Shown here piece by piece: positions 24,997-32,808 of a stretch of 64,000 bases of DNA. The notes beneath the pieces were generated by a model, which was not told the origin of the DNA, did no database searches, and saw only the letters and a program-made list of their open reading frames with translations. Positions within the stretch are counted from its first letter, which is position 1. Each line of letters starts with the position of its first letter. The position numbers and the translations under genes were made by a program. Origin of the DNA: an uncultured Bacteroidales bacterium (lineage in GTDB: Bacteria > Bacteroidota > Bacteroidia > Bacteroidales > F082); NCBI GenBank assembly GCA_946405575.1, contig CAMJHP010000001.1:1-64000 (forward strand), written 5' to 3'.

Positions 24997-25839
24997 TCAC
25001 CTCCCAAACACCCCTTTAAAAAACTCCACCGTCTCAGCAACGACTTGCTTGCGGCGACGGGTGATGGTGTGGTTTTCGCCTTCCACCACTTTTAGGGTGG
25101 CATGAGGGCCGTAGGCCTCCAGGTAACGCTCGCTGCACCACATCGGCACGATGCCGTCGCGGTCGCCATGGAGGAGGAGCACAGGACCTTGGTAGGCCGC
25201 CGCAGTGCCATAGATGTCGAGCTGCTGCGTGGTGACGAGGTATTCGCGCCCCAGCTTATACAACCCCCAACAGCGGATGTATTCCGGCGGGTCCTTGGGG
25301 TCGAAGCGTGCGTTGAAGAACTTGCCACCCTGACAGGCCTCCTTGATGACCGAACCCGGGGCAATAAGCACAACGCCTGACGGCACTATGCTTTCGCCAA
25401 CCAGACGTCCAGCCGACATCGAGGCGATGACACCCCCTTGCGAGTGACCCAACAAGCCCACGCCATTCACATAGTGCAGACCCTGTACATAGTCCCAAAC
25501 GGCGCGTGCATCGGCCAATTCCTTCTCGATGGTCATATCCTGCTTGCGGCCTTCGCTCTTGCCGTGTCCGTCGAAGTCGAAGCGGATGGAGGCGATGCCG
25601 GCTTTGGCAAGACCTTTCGCAAGCTGCGGCATAGGACCATAATCCTTGCTGGAGAAGATGCCGTGCATCAGTATCACCATAGGACATTGCTCTGTTTTGC
25701 GATCAAACCCTTCGGGCAAAGTAACTTTGTAGGCAATCTCGCCTTGAGGACCTCGTATGGAGGCTTTTTGTGCTTGGCAACCGGTTAGAAACACCAAGCC
25801 CAGCACTGTCAGAAGTAGATAATTAACAAACTGTCTCAT
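24997..25839 (-). CDS. Alpha/beta hydrolase lipoprotein
   Basis: Serine hydrolase (esterase/acylpeptidase type) of 280 aa, predicted lipoprotein. Start at 25839 gives signal MRQFVNYLLLTVLGLVFLTG then Cys. Catalytic elements: nucleophile elbow GHSQGG (about residues 131-136), acid in LLHGDRDGIVP and histidine in GENHTI near the end. The oxyanion segment is HGIFSS and the FDFDGHGKSEG stretch is typical of this group. Substrate unknown. It converges with pmp3 and is divergent from the ICMT-family gene at 25932. Confidence 0.88.
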   Translation of the reverse strand: MRQFVNYLLLTVLGLVFLTGCQAQKASIRGPQGEIAYKVTLPEGFDRKTEQCPMVILMHGIFSSKDYGPMPQLAKGLAKAGIASIRFDFDGHGKSEGRKQDMTIEKELADARAVWDYVQGLHYVNGVGLLGHSQGGVIASMSAGRLVGESIVPSGVVLIAPGSVIKEACQGGKFFNARFDPKDPPEYIRCWGLYKLGREYLVTTQQLDIYGTAAAYQGPVLLLHGDRDGIVPMWCSERYLEAYGPHATLKVVEGENHTITRRRKQVVAETVEFFKGVFGR

Positions 25840-25931
25840 AAATAGATAACGCTGATTGCTGTGGTTTATTGTATTAATTTGGAGTGCCAACGAGGGAATA
25901 GTTGTACATTTGCACCATAAAGAACAATCTC

Positions 25932-26603
25932 ATGAAATCAAACTTGTTTTTTCAAGCCCTAACCAAATTCCTCCTTGGCGTCATCATTTTGGGTCTGCTC
26001 CTCTTTCTGCCCGCAGGCTCATTCCACTTTTGGCAAGGTTGGCTGCTGATGGGCATTTTGTTTGTCCCAATGTTCATCGCAGGGCTGGTTATGATGGCGA
26101 AGAACCCAGAACTGCTGCAAAAACGGTTGAATGCCAAGGAACAAGAGAAGGAGCAAAAGACCGTCGTGGCACTGAGTGGCTTGCTATTCATTGCCGCCTT
26201 CGTTGTGGCAGGCCTCAATTGGCGCTTCCAATGGTGTGTGCTGCCGAATTGGGTCGTGTGGGTGGCCGCTGGCCTATTCTTGGTGTGTTATCTGCTTTAT
26301 GCGGAAGTCCTGCGCGAGAACACCTACCTCTCACGCACCATCGAAGTGCAGGAGCAACAAAAAGTCATCGACACTGGGCTTTATGGCATCGTCCGTCACC
26401 CGATGTATATGGCCACCACACTCCTCTTCCTGATGATGCCTTTGGTGCTGGCCTCACCGATTTCGTTCGCCATCATGCTGTTGTATATCCCTTTGATAGC
26501 CAAACGCATCCGAAACGAAGAAACCGTGCTTGAACAAGGCCTGGAAGGCTACAGCGAATACAAACAACGGGTGAAATACAAGGTTTTGCCTTTTATCTGG
26601 TAG
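25932..26603 (+). CDS. Isoprenylcysteine carboxyl methyltransferase-family membrane protein
   Basis: Membrane protein of 223 aa with five to six helices and the signature DTGLYGIVRHPMYMATTLLF plus EETVLEQGLEGYSEYKQRVK at the end. Start 25932 (MKSNLFFQALTKFLLGVIIL) follows a TACATTTG box at about 25901. Predicted SAM-dependent methyltransferase on a lipid or membrane-embedded substrate; the physiological role in Bacteroidetes is unknown. Larger than the relative at 17315 because of extra N-terminal helices. Confidence 0.88.
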   Translation: MKSNLFFQALTKFLLGVIILGLLLFLPAGSFHFWQGWLLMGILFVPMFIAGLVMMAKNPELLQKRLNAKEQEKEQKTVVALSGLLFIAAFVVAGLNWRFQWCVLPNWVVWVAAGLFLVCYLLYAEVLRENTYLSRTIEVQEQQKVIDTGLYGIVRHPMYMATTLLFLMMPLVLASPISFAIMLLYIPLIAKRIRNEETVLEQGLEGYSEYKQRVKYKVLPFIW

Positions 26604-26641
26604 ACCGTCCTACCTGACCTCAAACACATTACTGCCTATTT

Positions 26642-27940
26642 TCAAAAATCTCCGTTGGAATACCGCACGGCCAATCCAATGGCCTTGCCTAATAATGGCG
26701 GCACTGCGTTACCAATCTGTACAAGCTGCTTGTTTTTCCTACCTTCGAAGATGAAATCGTCGGGGAACGACTGCAAGCGAGCCATCTCCCTTGCCGTGAG
26801 CACACGGGGCAATTTTGGATGAAGATTCACACCCCCATGGTTTTCCTTGATGGTACACGAAGGCTCATCCCAAGGACATTTTTTCCATGCATCACTATAC
26901 CCCTTGTAAAGGCTTTGCCCTTCGGGGGTTTCAAGGATCCTTTTGGCCATATCAGGCCTGTGCTGCGTCGGAACGTGGTTAAAAGCAGGGTCGGCAGGAT
27001 GGTCAATCAAATCACCAATGGCTTCCCCCGTGGTGATATACTCCGATGGCGACAATATCGGTTTGGGATGGTAGTTCGTCACTCCGATACGGTTGCCGAT
27101 AAACACCACACGTTCCCGCTTTTGGGGCGTATAATAGTCGGCGGCACAAAGCGTGGTCACATTCACATTATATCCTATCTCCTTGAAGTCGGCCACTATC
27201 TTCTTCTCCACCAACCCATTCAACATCATCCTAAGACCTTTTACGTTCTCACACACCACAAAATCAGGCTGAAGTTCATTGACAATTTCGATGAGTTCCT
27301 TATATAACGAATTCCGAGGGTCGTCAACAATCCTGTTGCCCGCCATCGAAAAGCCCTGACAAGGAAAGCCTCCAGCCACAATGCTTAACTGCTTTCCCTT
27401 CAGCTGCTTTCTCACCGTGTCGTAAAACTGCTTTTTCTTTTCAGGGTCTTTGATGTCGCCATTGACAAAGGGATGCTTGAAATTACGGTTATAGGTCGCA
27501 CAAGCTTCGTCGAACCAATCCAATCCACAAACGCCCCTCAAACCCGCCATTTCAAAGCCTTTGCTAAGCCCGCCGGCACCGCAAAACAAATCAACATAGG
27601 TCATCTTAGACTTGAAGGGATGGGCCCAATACTTGTTCACATCTGCCCAATTAACAACGTCACCCTTTCGTACCGGCACGTTGCGACTCGCGGACTCAGT
27701 GCCCTCAAACAAATCGGCCTGTTCCTTGGGCTTAAAAGATTCAGCCACTTCCTGAGCGTGCTCTTGATGTTTGCCAGCTTCTATGTACATTTTGAACGCC
27801 TTCAAGTCCTTCTCAGCAATCGTGTAGGTGTTGTTCGACTTTGAGGACTTCAACTCTCCTGAAGCGATAAAACGACGGATGGCTTTTACCGTCATTCCCA
27901 TCATTTCTGCCACTTCCGCTATATTGTATGTCTTATTCAT
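26642..27940 (-). CDS. DNA (cytosine-5-)-methyltransferase with N-terminal MerR-like HTH
   Basis: Second C5 methyltransferase, 432 aa. Residues 1-50 (YNIAEVAEMMGMTVKAIRRF, IASGELKSSKSNN) look like an excisionase/MerR-type helix-turn-helix, an uncommon addition that may let the enzyme repress its own operon. Catalytic motifs: I (VDLFCGAGGLSKGFEMAG), IV (GGFPCQGFSMAG, Cys near 194), VI (VCENVKGLR), VIII (PQKRERVVFIG) and X (QIGNAVPPLLGKAIG). It lies 33 bases downstream of the candidate nuclease gene in the same direction. Specificity cannot be read by eye. Confidence 0.95.
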   Translation of the reverse strand: MNKTYNIAEVAEMMGMTVKAIRRFIASGELKSSKSNNTYTIAEKDLKAFKMYIEAGKHQEHAQEVAESFKPKEQADLFEGTESASRNVPVRKGDVVNWADVNKYWAHPFKSKMTYVDLFCGAGGLSKGFEMAGLRGVCGLDWFDEACATYNRNFKHPFVNGDIKDPEKKKQFYDTVRKQLKGKQLSIVAGGFPCQGFSMAGNRIVDDPRNSLYKELIEIVNELQPDFVVCENVKGLRMMLNGLVEKKIVADFKEIGYNVNVTTLCAADYYTPQKRERVVFIGNRIGVTNYHPKPILSPSEYITTGEAIGDLIDHPADPAFNHVPTQHRPDMAKRILETPEGQSLYKGYSDAWKKCPWDEPSCTIKENHGGVNLHPKLPRVLTAREMARLQSFPDDFIFEGRKNKQLVQIGNAVPPLLGKAIGLAVRYSNGDF

Positions 27941-27973
27941 TTAAGTAAAGATTCCAAACTAACTATATGTTTT

Positions 27974-28633
27974 TTATCCCAAACCTGCTATTTTGTATTC
28001 TACCACATTCTTCACACGTTCCAAGACAAATATGACACCAGCTTCCACATTATGGGTGCTAATGAAACTTATATCGTCGATTCTAGAGCAAAACTCCTTA
28101 TAGATTCGTTCTTTTTCTTCCCAAGCACATCTTAAATACAGTTCCCTATCCGCGTCCACAAAAGAATGATGGATGATAAACAAACGATTCTGGATGTCAT
28201 ATCTTACGCCCTTGCTTTGTTTTTCATAGAAGAATTCCACCATCTCTCCAGGGTTGTCCATTACTGCCTCAACATCATTTCTCATTTCCCGAGGGATAAC
28301 CGTTCCTTTGATATCAAACACATGGTTTTGGTTTATCCGAACATCCCAGGCTTTATCACAATGATTTGGATTTTTTTCAACGTTAGCGTTTTTGTAGAAC
28401 AAATACTCGTCGCACTCAGCACATTTCCACAAATACCATCTTCTTCTAAAATAATTCTTCTTGAATTCAGACAATGGAGATACCTTTCTCTCCAACTCAG
28501 AATATGTAGCAATACTAAACATGTTTATGCTGTCATCGATACAATTTTGCTGCACAGCACCCCAATTAAGAGGAATTATTCCTGCGATTTTTTTCAAATC
28601 AGCTGCCAAGACATTGAACTCTTCTTGATTCAT
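27974..28633 (-). CDS. Candidate type II restriction endonuclease (PD-(D/E)XK-like)
   Basis: Unnamed 219-aa protein encoded directly before the second C5 methyltransferase. The sequence AWDVRINQNHVFDIKGTVIP (Asp97, then Asp107-Ile-Lys109) fits the D ... (D/E)xK core of the PD-(D/E)XK nuclease fold with the usual strand pattern. Upstream, Cys71-x2-Cys74 and His91-Cys92 could hold a structural zinc. Gene pairing with the methyltransferase is the main support for a restriction role; no specific named enzyme was recognised. Lower GC than neighbours, consistent with transfer. Confidence 0.7.
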   Translation of the reverse strand: MNQEEFNVLAADLKKIAGIIPLNWGAVQQNCIDDSINMFSIATYSELERKVSPLSEFKKNYFRRRWYLWKCAECDEYLFYKNANVEKNPNHCDKAWDVRINQNHVFDIKGTVIPREMRNDVEAVMDNPGEMVEFFYEKQSKGVRYDIQNRLFIIHHSFVDADRELYLRCAWEEKERIYKEFCSRIDDISFISTHNVEAGVIFVLERVKNVVEYKIAGLG

Positions 28634-28816
28634 AATTCATACAATTAATTAGTGATTGCTACTCTTCTCTCCAATTTTGAATATCAACTTGATTGCATCA
28701 TTCATTGGGCATAATACTCGATGCAAAAGTAATACATTTCTTTTACGAAGTCCAATTATGCCTGTCGAAACAGCAAACAATCTACCTGAATTTTCAGTGA
28801 TGTCTTAAGAAAGTCG

Positions 28817-28824
28817 TATTTTTG
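28817..28824 (+). promoter_or_regulatory. -7 box just before gph ATG (possible leaderless transcript)
   Basis: TATTTTTG ends five bases before the ATG at 28830; TTTC lies 21 bases upstream of it as an imperfect -33 box. Confidence 0.5.
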
Positions 28825-28829
28825 CACCC

Positions 28830-29525
28830 ATGAAACCCAAACTCGTTCTCTTCGACCTCGACGGCACGCTGCTCGATACCATTGACGACCTCAAGGAGGC
28901 CGTCAACCACGCCATGAGCTTGAGAGGTTTTCCGACCTTTACGCGAGGCGAAGTCATGGCCATGGTCGGCCACGGAGCCCGCAACCTGATGCGACAGGCC
29001 CTACCCGTCGGCCATAAGGATGACGACAAAGTAGATGCCGCTTACAACGACTTCAAAGCCTACTACATTACCCATATCGACACGCACACAAAACCCTTTC
29101 CTGGGATACAAGAACTCTTGGCCAAGCTGGACCAAGAAGGCGTGATGCTGGCGGTCGCCTCCAACAAGTTCCAAGAGGGCACTGAACACCTCATCAAGGA
29201 GTTCTTCCCCAAGATCCCATTTGTGGCAGTGTTGGGCGGTCGCCCAGACTTTCCGCTCAAGCCCGACCCTGAGATTGTTGGCGAGGTGCTGCGCAAAGCA
29301 GGCGTCGAAAAAGAGGATGCCGTCATGGTTGGCGACTCCGATACCGATATGGAGACCGCCGCCAACGGAGGCATCAGGGGCATTGCGGTGAATTGGGGGT
29401 ATCGGAATATGAGAAACGCGGCCCTTCGACCCTTCGATTGGCCTCATGGACCACAAGCTCAGGGACCTCATCGCTTGATAGTGGTAAACAATGCTGAAGA
29501 ATTACAACAATTGCTACTGCCATGA
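28830..29525 (+). CDS. gph: HAD hydrolase, phosphoglycolate phosphatase-like
   Basis: Soluble phosphatase of 231 aa with HAD motif I FDLDGTLLDT (Asp9, Asp11), motif II VASNK, the conserved lysine in LKPDPEI and motif IV VMVGDSDTDMETAANGG. Closest to Gph, which clears 2-phosphoglycolate made during DNA repair, though other phosphosugars are possible substrates. Residues after about 185 (RNAALRPFDWPHGPQAQGPH) look like an insertion before the last helix. The stop overlaps the vsr start by four bases. Confidence 0.85.
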   Translation: MKPKLVLFDLDGTLLDTIDDLKEAVNHAMSLRGFPTFTRGEVMAMVGHGARNLMRQALPVGHKDDDKVDAAYNDFKAYYITHIDTHTKPFPGIQELLAKLDQEGVMLAVASNKFQEGTEHLIKEFFPKIPFVAVLGGRPDFPLKPDPEIVGEVLRKAGVEKEDAVMVGDSDTDMETAANGGIRGIAVNWGYRNMRNAALRPFDWPHGPQAQGPHRLIVVNNAEELQQLLLP

Positions 29526-30076
29526 CTGACAAAATGACTCCCGCTCAGCGGCATTACTGTATGTCGCGCATCCACGGCAAAGGTACCAAGCCCGAGCTGA
29601 AGGTGCGGCAATGGCTATGGCAGCATGGCTACCGTTATCGCCTTAACGTGAAGAGCGTGCCAGGCAAGCCTGACATCGTGATGCGGAGGTATCGGACGGC
29701 AATTTTTGTGAATGGATGTTTCTGGCATGGACACTTTGTTGAGTTTAGTGTTGAGAGTTTAAAGTTTAGAGAAGAAAGTTCCCAATGCTGTAAGATTCCA
29801 CAGACGAACCGCGAGTTTTGGGTGAACAAGATCAAAAGGAACCAGGAGCGCGACCAAAAGAACTACCAAGTGCTGCACGACAACGGCTGGCAGGTCATCG
29901 TGATTTGGGAATGCCAATTGACGCCCAAGCGCATCGAGGAGACGATGTTGCGGGTGGAATTGCTGCTCAACGAGCATTTCTTGGCTTTACACCAACCGAA
30001 GGTGGTACCTTATGATTTTCAAGAGACTCCAGCAGCTATGGCGGCGGAAGAAGCTCAGCCCTATGGGCAAAAATAA
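29522..30076 (+). CDS. vsr: Very short patch repair endonuclease Vsr
   Basis: Vsr nicks beside T:G mismatches that arise when 5-methylcytosine deaminates. Family features: MSRIHGKGTKPELKVRQWLW, catalytic Asp51 in PGKPDIVM, and FVNGCFWHGH with His69/His71. The 184-aa protein is longer than usual: residues 72-88 (FVEFSVESLKFREESSQ) interrupt the segment between HGH and the CC/IPQTN part, and the DNA here (29735-29785) has a gttgagtttagtgttgagagttt simple-repeat character. The reading frame is kept. It is coupled to gph rather than to either C5 methyltransferase, but both are within 8 kb. Confidence 0.9.
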   Translation: MTDKMTPAQRHYCMSRIHGKGTKPELKVRQWLWQHGYRYRLNVKSVPGKPDIVMRRYRTAIFVNGCFWHGHFVEFSVESLKFREESSQCCKIPQTNREFWVNKIKRNQERDQKNYQVLHDNGWQVIVIWECQLTPKRIEETMLRVELLLNEHFLALHQPKVVPYDFQETPAAMAAEEAQPYGQK

Positions 30077-30080
30077 GCCG

Positions 30081-30468
30081 TCAAATCAGCATTCTTGTCT
30101 TTTTCCTATACTCAGCATAGCCAGGCTTGTTTTGTAGCTGGCGCCGTTCCATTATGGGAATGCTGATGAACTGGAAGAGTGCCGTCATGGCTATAGGAGC
30201 GGAGCGATGATTAACCAATCAAACACCGACTTGTAAAATGCCCAAGCGGTGAACATCATGGGTGGGACCACGCTCCAATAAGGGTCGTAAACCGACACGT
30301 TCTTATGGATAAGGCCGAAAACCACACAATAATCGTGGCTACTCCATCAGCCAAAAACAATGCCCACAGCTCCGACATGGCATTTTTTGAAACCTTGAAT
30401 ACGAGAAAACCCAACGCTGTGGCTATCAGATAAATGATGCCAATTTGTACAATGCTCTTTGCTTTCAT
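30081..30468 (-). pseudogene. DUF1295-family membrane protein remnant
   Basis: The first 50 codons (MKAKSIVQIGIIYLIATALG, FLVFKVSKNAMSELWALF) are intact, then a one-base shift near 30325 moves to the frame NVSVYDPYWSVVPPMMFTAW, which ends in a stop after FDWLIIAPLL. The family's C-terminus (ALFQFISIPIMERRQLQNKP, GYAEYRKKT) reappears after that. Both ends of a DUF1295/steroid-reductase-like protein are therefore present, but a central part of roughly 100 residues is gone. Its start overlaps the GH92 stop, so the two may once have been cotranscribed. Confidence 0.75.
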
Positions 30469-32693
30469 TTCAAAAGAAACTCTAAAGTACCTCCCGCCAT
30501 AATTTGTTGGTGCGTAATCTTGTAATCCTTAATCTGCTTCCCGTTCAGCTTCACGCTCTTAACATGGATGTGTTCGGGTGTCTTGTTCTTGGCTGTGATG
30601 ACGAAGTCATTCCCGTTTTCAAGGTGCAAAGTTGTTTTGGTGAATAAAGGCGTGCCAATGACGTATTCTGCCGAGCCCGCATGGAAGGGATAGAAACCGA
30701 GACTTGAGAAGATGTACCAAGCCGACATCTGGCCACAGTCGTCGTTGCCGGCATAGCCGCAAGGCGTGGCACGATAGAACTCACTCCTCACCTGCTCCAC
30801 CAACTCCTGCATGCGTTCAGGCTTACCAGCAAAGTTATAAAGATAAACCGTGTGATGGCTCGGTTCGTTGCCGTGTGCATATTGCCCAATGAAGCCGCTG
30901 GCATTGCCGTTGACTTCGCCGCTGGTAGCCGTAAGGCTGAAGTTCTCGTCAAGTTTCTTCAGGAAGCCTTTCTTGCTGCCGAATAGGTCGATGAGCCCCT
31001 GCGGGTCTTGCGGAACGAACCACATATACTGCCAAGCATTGCCCTCCACAAAACAAGGCTGTTCGTACGACAACGGGTCGAAGTCCTCTATCCAATTACC
31101 CTTTTCATCCTTCGGACGGAAGAAACCAGTCTCGGAGTCAAAGAGGTTTTTGTAGAACATACTGCGACGATAAAAACGCTCGTAGTCATCCATTTTGCCG
31201 AGTTTCTTGGCCACCAAAGCCACGCAGGCATCGTCGAAAGCCTGCTCCATGGTGATGCTCACGCTCTCGTCCTGAAGAGTCTGCGGCAGGTAACCGTATT
31301 GCTCCCAAATCTCAAACGGTGAGTTGAAGTGGCTCCGGGTGCTGCTCTCAACCATGGCCTGATAAGCTGCTTCCACATCAATGCCTGGTATCTCAGCCAT
31401 GATAGCATCGGCGAGCACGGGGATGGCGTGGTTGCCAATCATGCAGTAGTTGTCCTGTCCCCAAAGGTCCCAAATGGGCAGGTAGCCGTAGGTCTTATGA
31501 TGCAGCACCATATCGCGGACAAACTGCGCTGCAATGTCGGGAGCGATGAGCGTGTAGAGCGGATGGGCGGCGCGGAAAGTATCCCAAAGACTAAAAGTGC
31601 TATGGTAAACTTGTCCTTTTGGCATCTGTTTGATTTCGAAGTTAGTATCCATATAGCGACCATCCACATCGCTCATGGTGTTGGGTTGCATCAGCACATG
31701 GTAGAGACCCGTGTAGAAGATGGTCTTCTGCTCATCAGTGCCTTCGATGTCGATACGACTAAGCTCACGCTGCCAAGCGTCGTGGGCAGCTTTGACATAG
31801 CCGTCAAAATCCCAACTTTGGGCTTCGGCGTACATATTGGTTCTTACGCCAAAGTTGTCGACAGGCGAGATGGCGACTTTGACCATCAACTCTTGACCAT
31901 CGGCAGGGTTGAAACTCAATGCCGCCCTCAGTGTTCTGCCATTCACCACGTCGCTGTTGCACACATTGAGGCCCCCATTCATCATCAAATGTTGATTGAA
32001 AGGCCTGGAAAACTCTGCGCGAAAATACACCTTGCGCATCTTGGCCCAACCCGTGATGACGCGATAACCTTCAATAGTGTGGTCGTCGACAAGGCGGATT
32101 TGAGCCTGGATGATGTCGTACGTACGACGTTTAGAGTAATATGCCTCGCCACGAAAGGTGCCGCGGTCGAGGTCGAGGACGACGGTCTGAGGTTTCCCTT
32201 CGGGGAAGGTATAACGATGTATGCCCGTGCGTGTGGTGGCCGACAGTTCCACATTCACTTCGCTTTCTTGCAGCAATACTTGATAATATCCTGGGCAAGC
32301 GGACTCCTTGTCGTGGCTGTAGTGTTGCCCAAAGTCGGCGGCTTTGAGTTGTTCTGGGTTGACAGCACTACTCAAAGGCATAAGGCTCACATCGATGAGG
32401 TCGGTACAGCCCGTGCCGCTGAGATGGGTATGGGTGAAACCGTATATGATGTCTTTGTTGTAGTCGTAGCCAGAGCAGGGGTCCCAAGTGACCATTTGCT
32501 CGGTTTCGGGACTCAACTGCACCATGCCTTGCGGCATTGTGGCGCCAGGGAAGGTGCTGCCACTGAGGGCACCCGTCTCGTCGGTCTGCGTGCCGATGAA
32601 AGGGTTGACGTATTGGGTGTAGTCATTGACGCTTTGGGCGCAAAGAAAAAAGGGCAGCAACAAGATAGCTACCAAAGCAGTAATGTGTTTCAT
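30465..32693 (-). CDS. Alpha-1,2-mannosidase, GH92
   Basis: Glycoside hydrolase family 92, calcium-dependent exo-mannosidase acting on N-glycan or yeast mannan side chains. The 742-aa protein (start 32693) has signal peptide MKHITALVAILLLPFFLCAQ with no clear lipobox, so it is likely periplasmic. Landmarks: YVNPFIGTQTDE, FPGATMPQGMVQLSPET, GFTHTHLSGTGC, STFSLWDTFRAAHPL, and the GNDDCGQMSAWYIFSSLGFY block near the C-terminus that carries metal- and substrate-binding acids. A second glycan-degrading enzyme (GH89) is at 12174. Confidence 0.96.
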   Translation of the reverse strand: MKHITALVAILLLPFFLCAQSVNDYTQYVNPFIGTQTDETGALSGSTFPGATMPQGMVQLSPETEQMVTWDPCSGYDYNKDIIYGFTHTHLSGTGCTDLIDVSLMPLSSAVNPEQLKAADFGQHYSHDKESACPGYYQVLLQESEVNVELSATTRTGIHRYTFPEGKPQTVVLDLDRGTFRGEAYYSKRRTYDIIQAQIRLVDDHTIEGYRVITGWAKMRKVYFRAEFSRPFNQHLMMNGGLNVCNSDVVNGRTLRAALSFNPADGQELMVKVAISPVDNFGVRTNMYAEAQSWDFDGYVKAAHDAWQRELSRIDIEGTDEQKTIFYTGLYHVLMQPNTMSDVDGRYMDTNFEIKQMPKGQVYHSTFSLWDTFRAAHPLYTLIAPDIAAQFVRDMVLHHKTYGYLPIWDLWGQDNYCMIGNHAIPVLADAIMAEIPGIDVEAAYQAMVESSTRSHFNSPFEIWEQYGYLPQTLQDESVSITMEQAFDDACVALVAKKLGKMDDYERFYRRSMFYKNLFDSETGFFRPKDEKGNWIEDFDPLSYEQPCFVEGNAWQYMWFVPQDPQGLIDLFGSKKGFLKKLDENFSLTATSGEVNGNASGFIGQYAHGNEPSHHTVYLYNFAGKPERMQELVEQVRSEFYRATPCGYAGNDDCGQMSAWYIFSSLGFYPFHAGSAEYVIGTPLFTKTTLHLENGNDFVITAKNKTPEHIHVKSVKLNGKQIKDYKITHQQIMAGGTLEFLLK

Positions 32694-32808
32694 CTTTCTG
32701 TTGATTTTATGGGCAAAAGTAGCATATCGTGACACAAAAACCAACACTTTTTTCACCAAAACGAAACATTTCCTATCTTTGTACCTTCAAAACTTCAATC
32801 ATCACACT

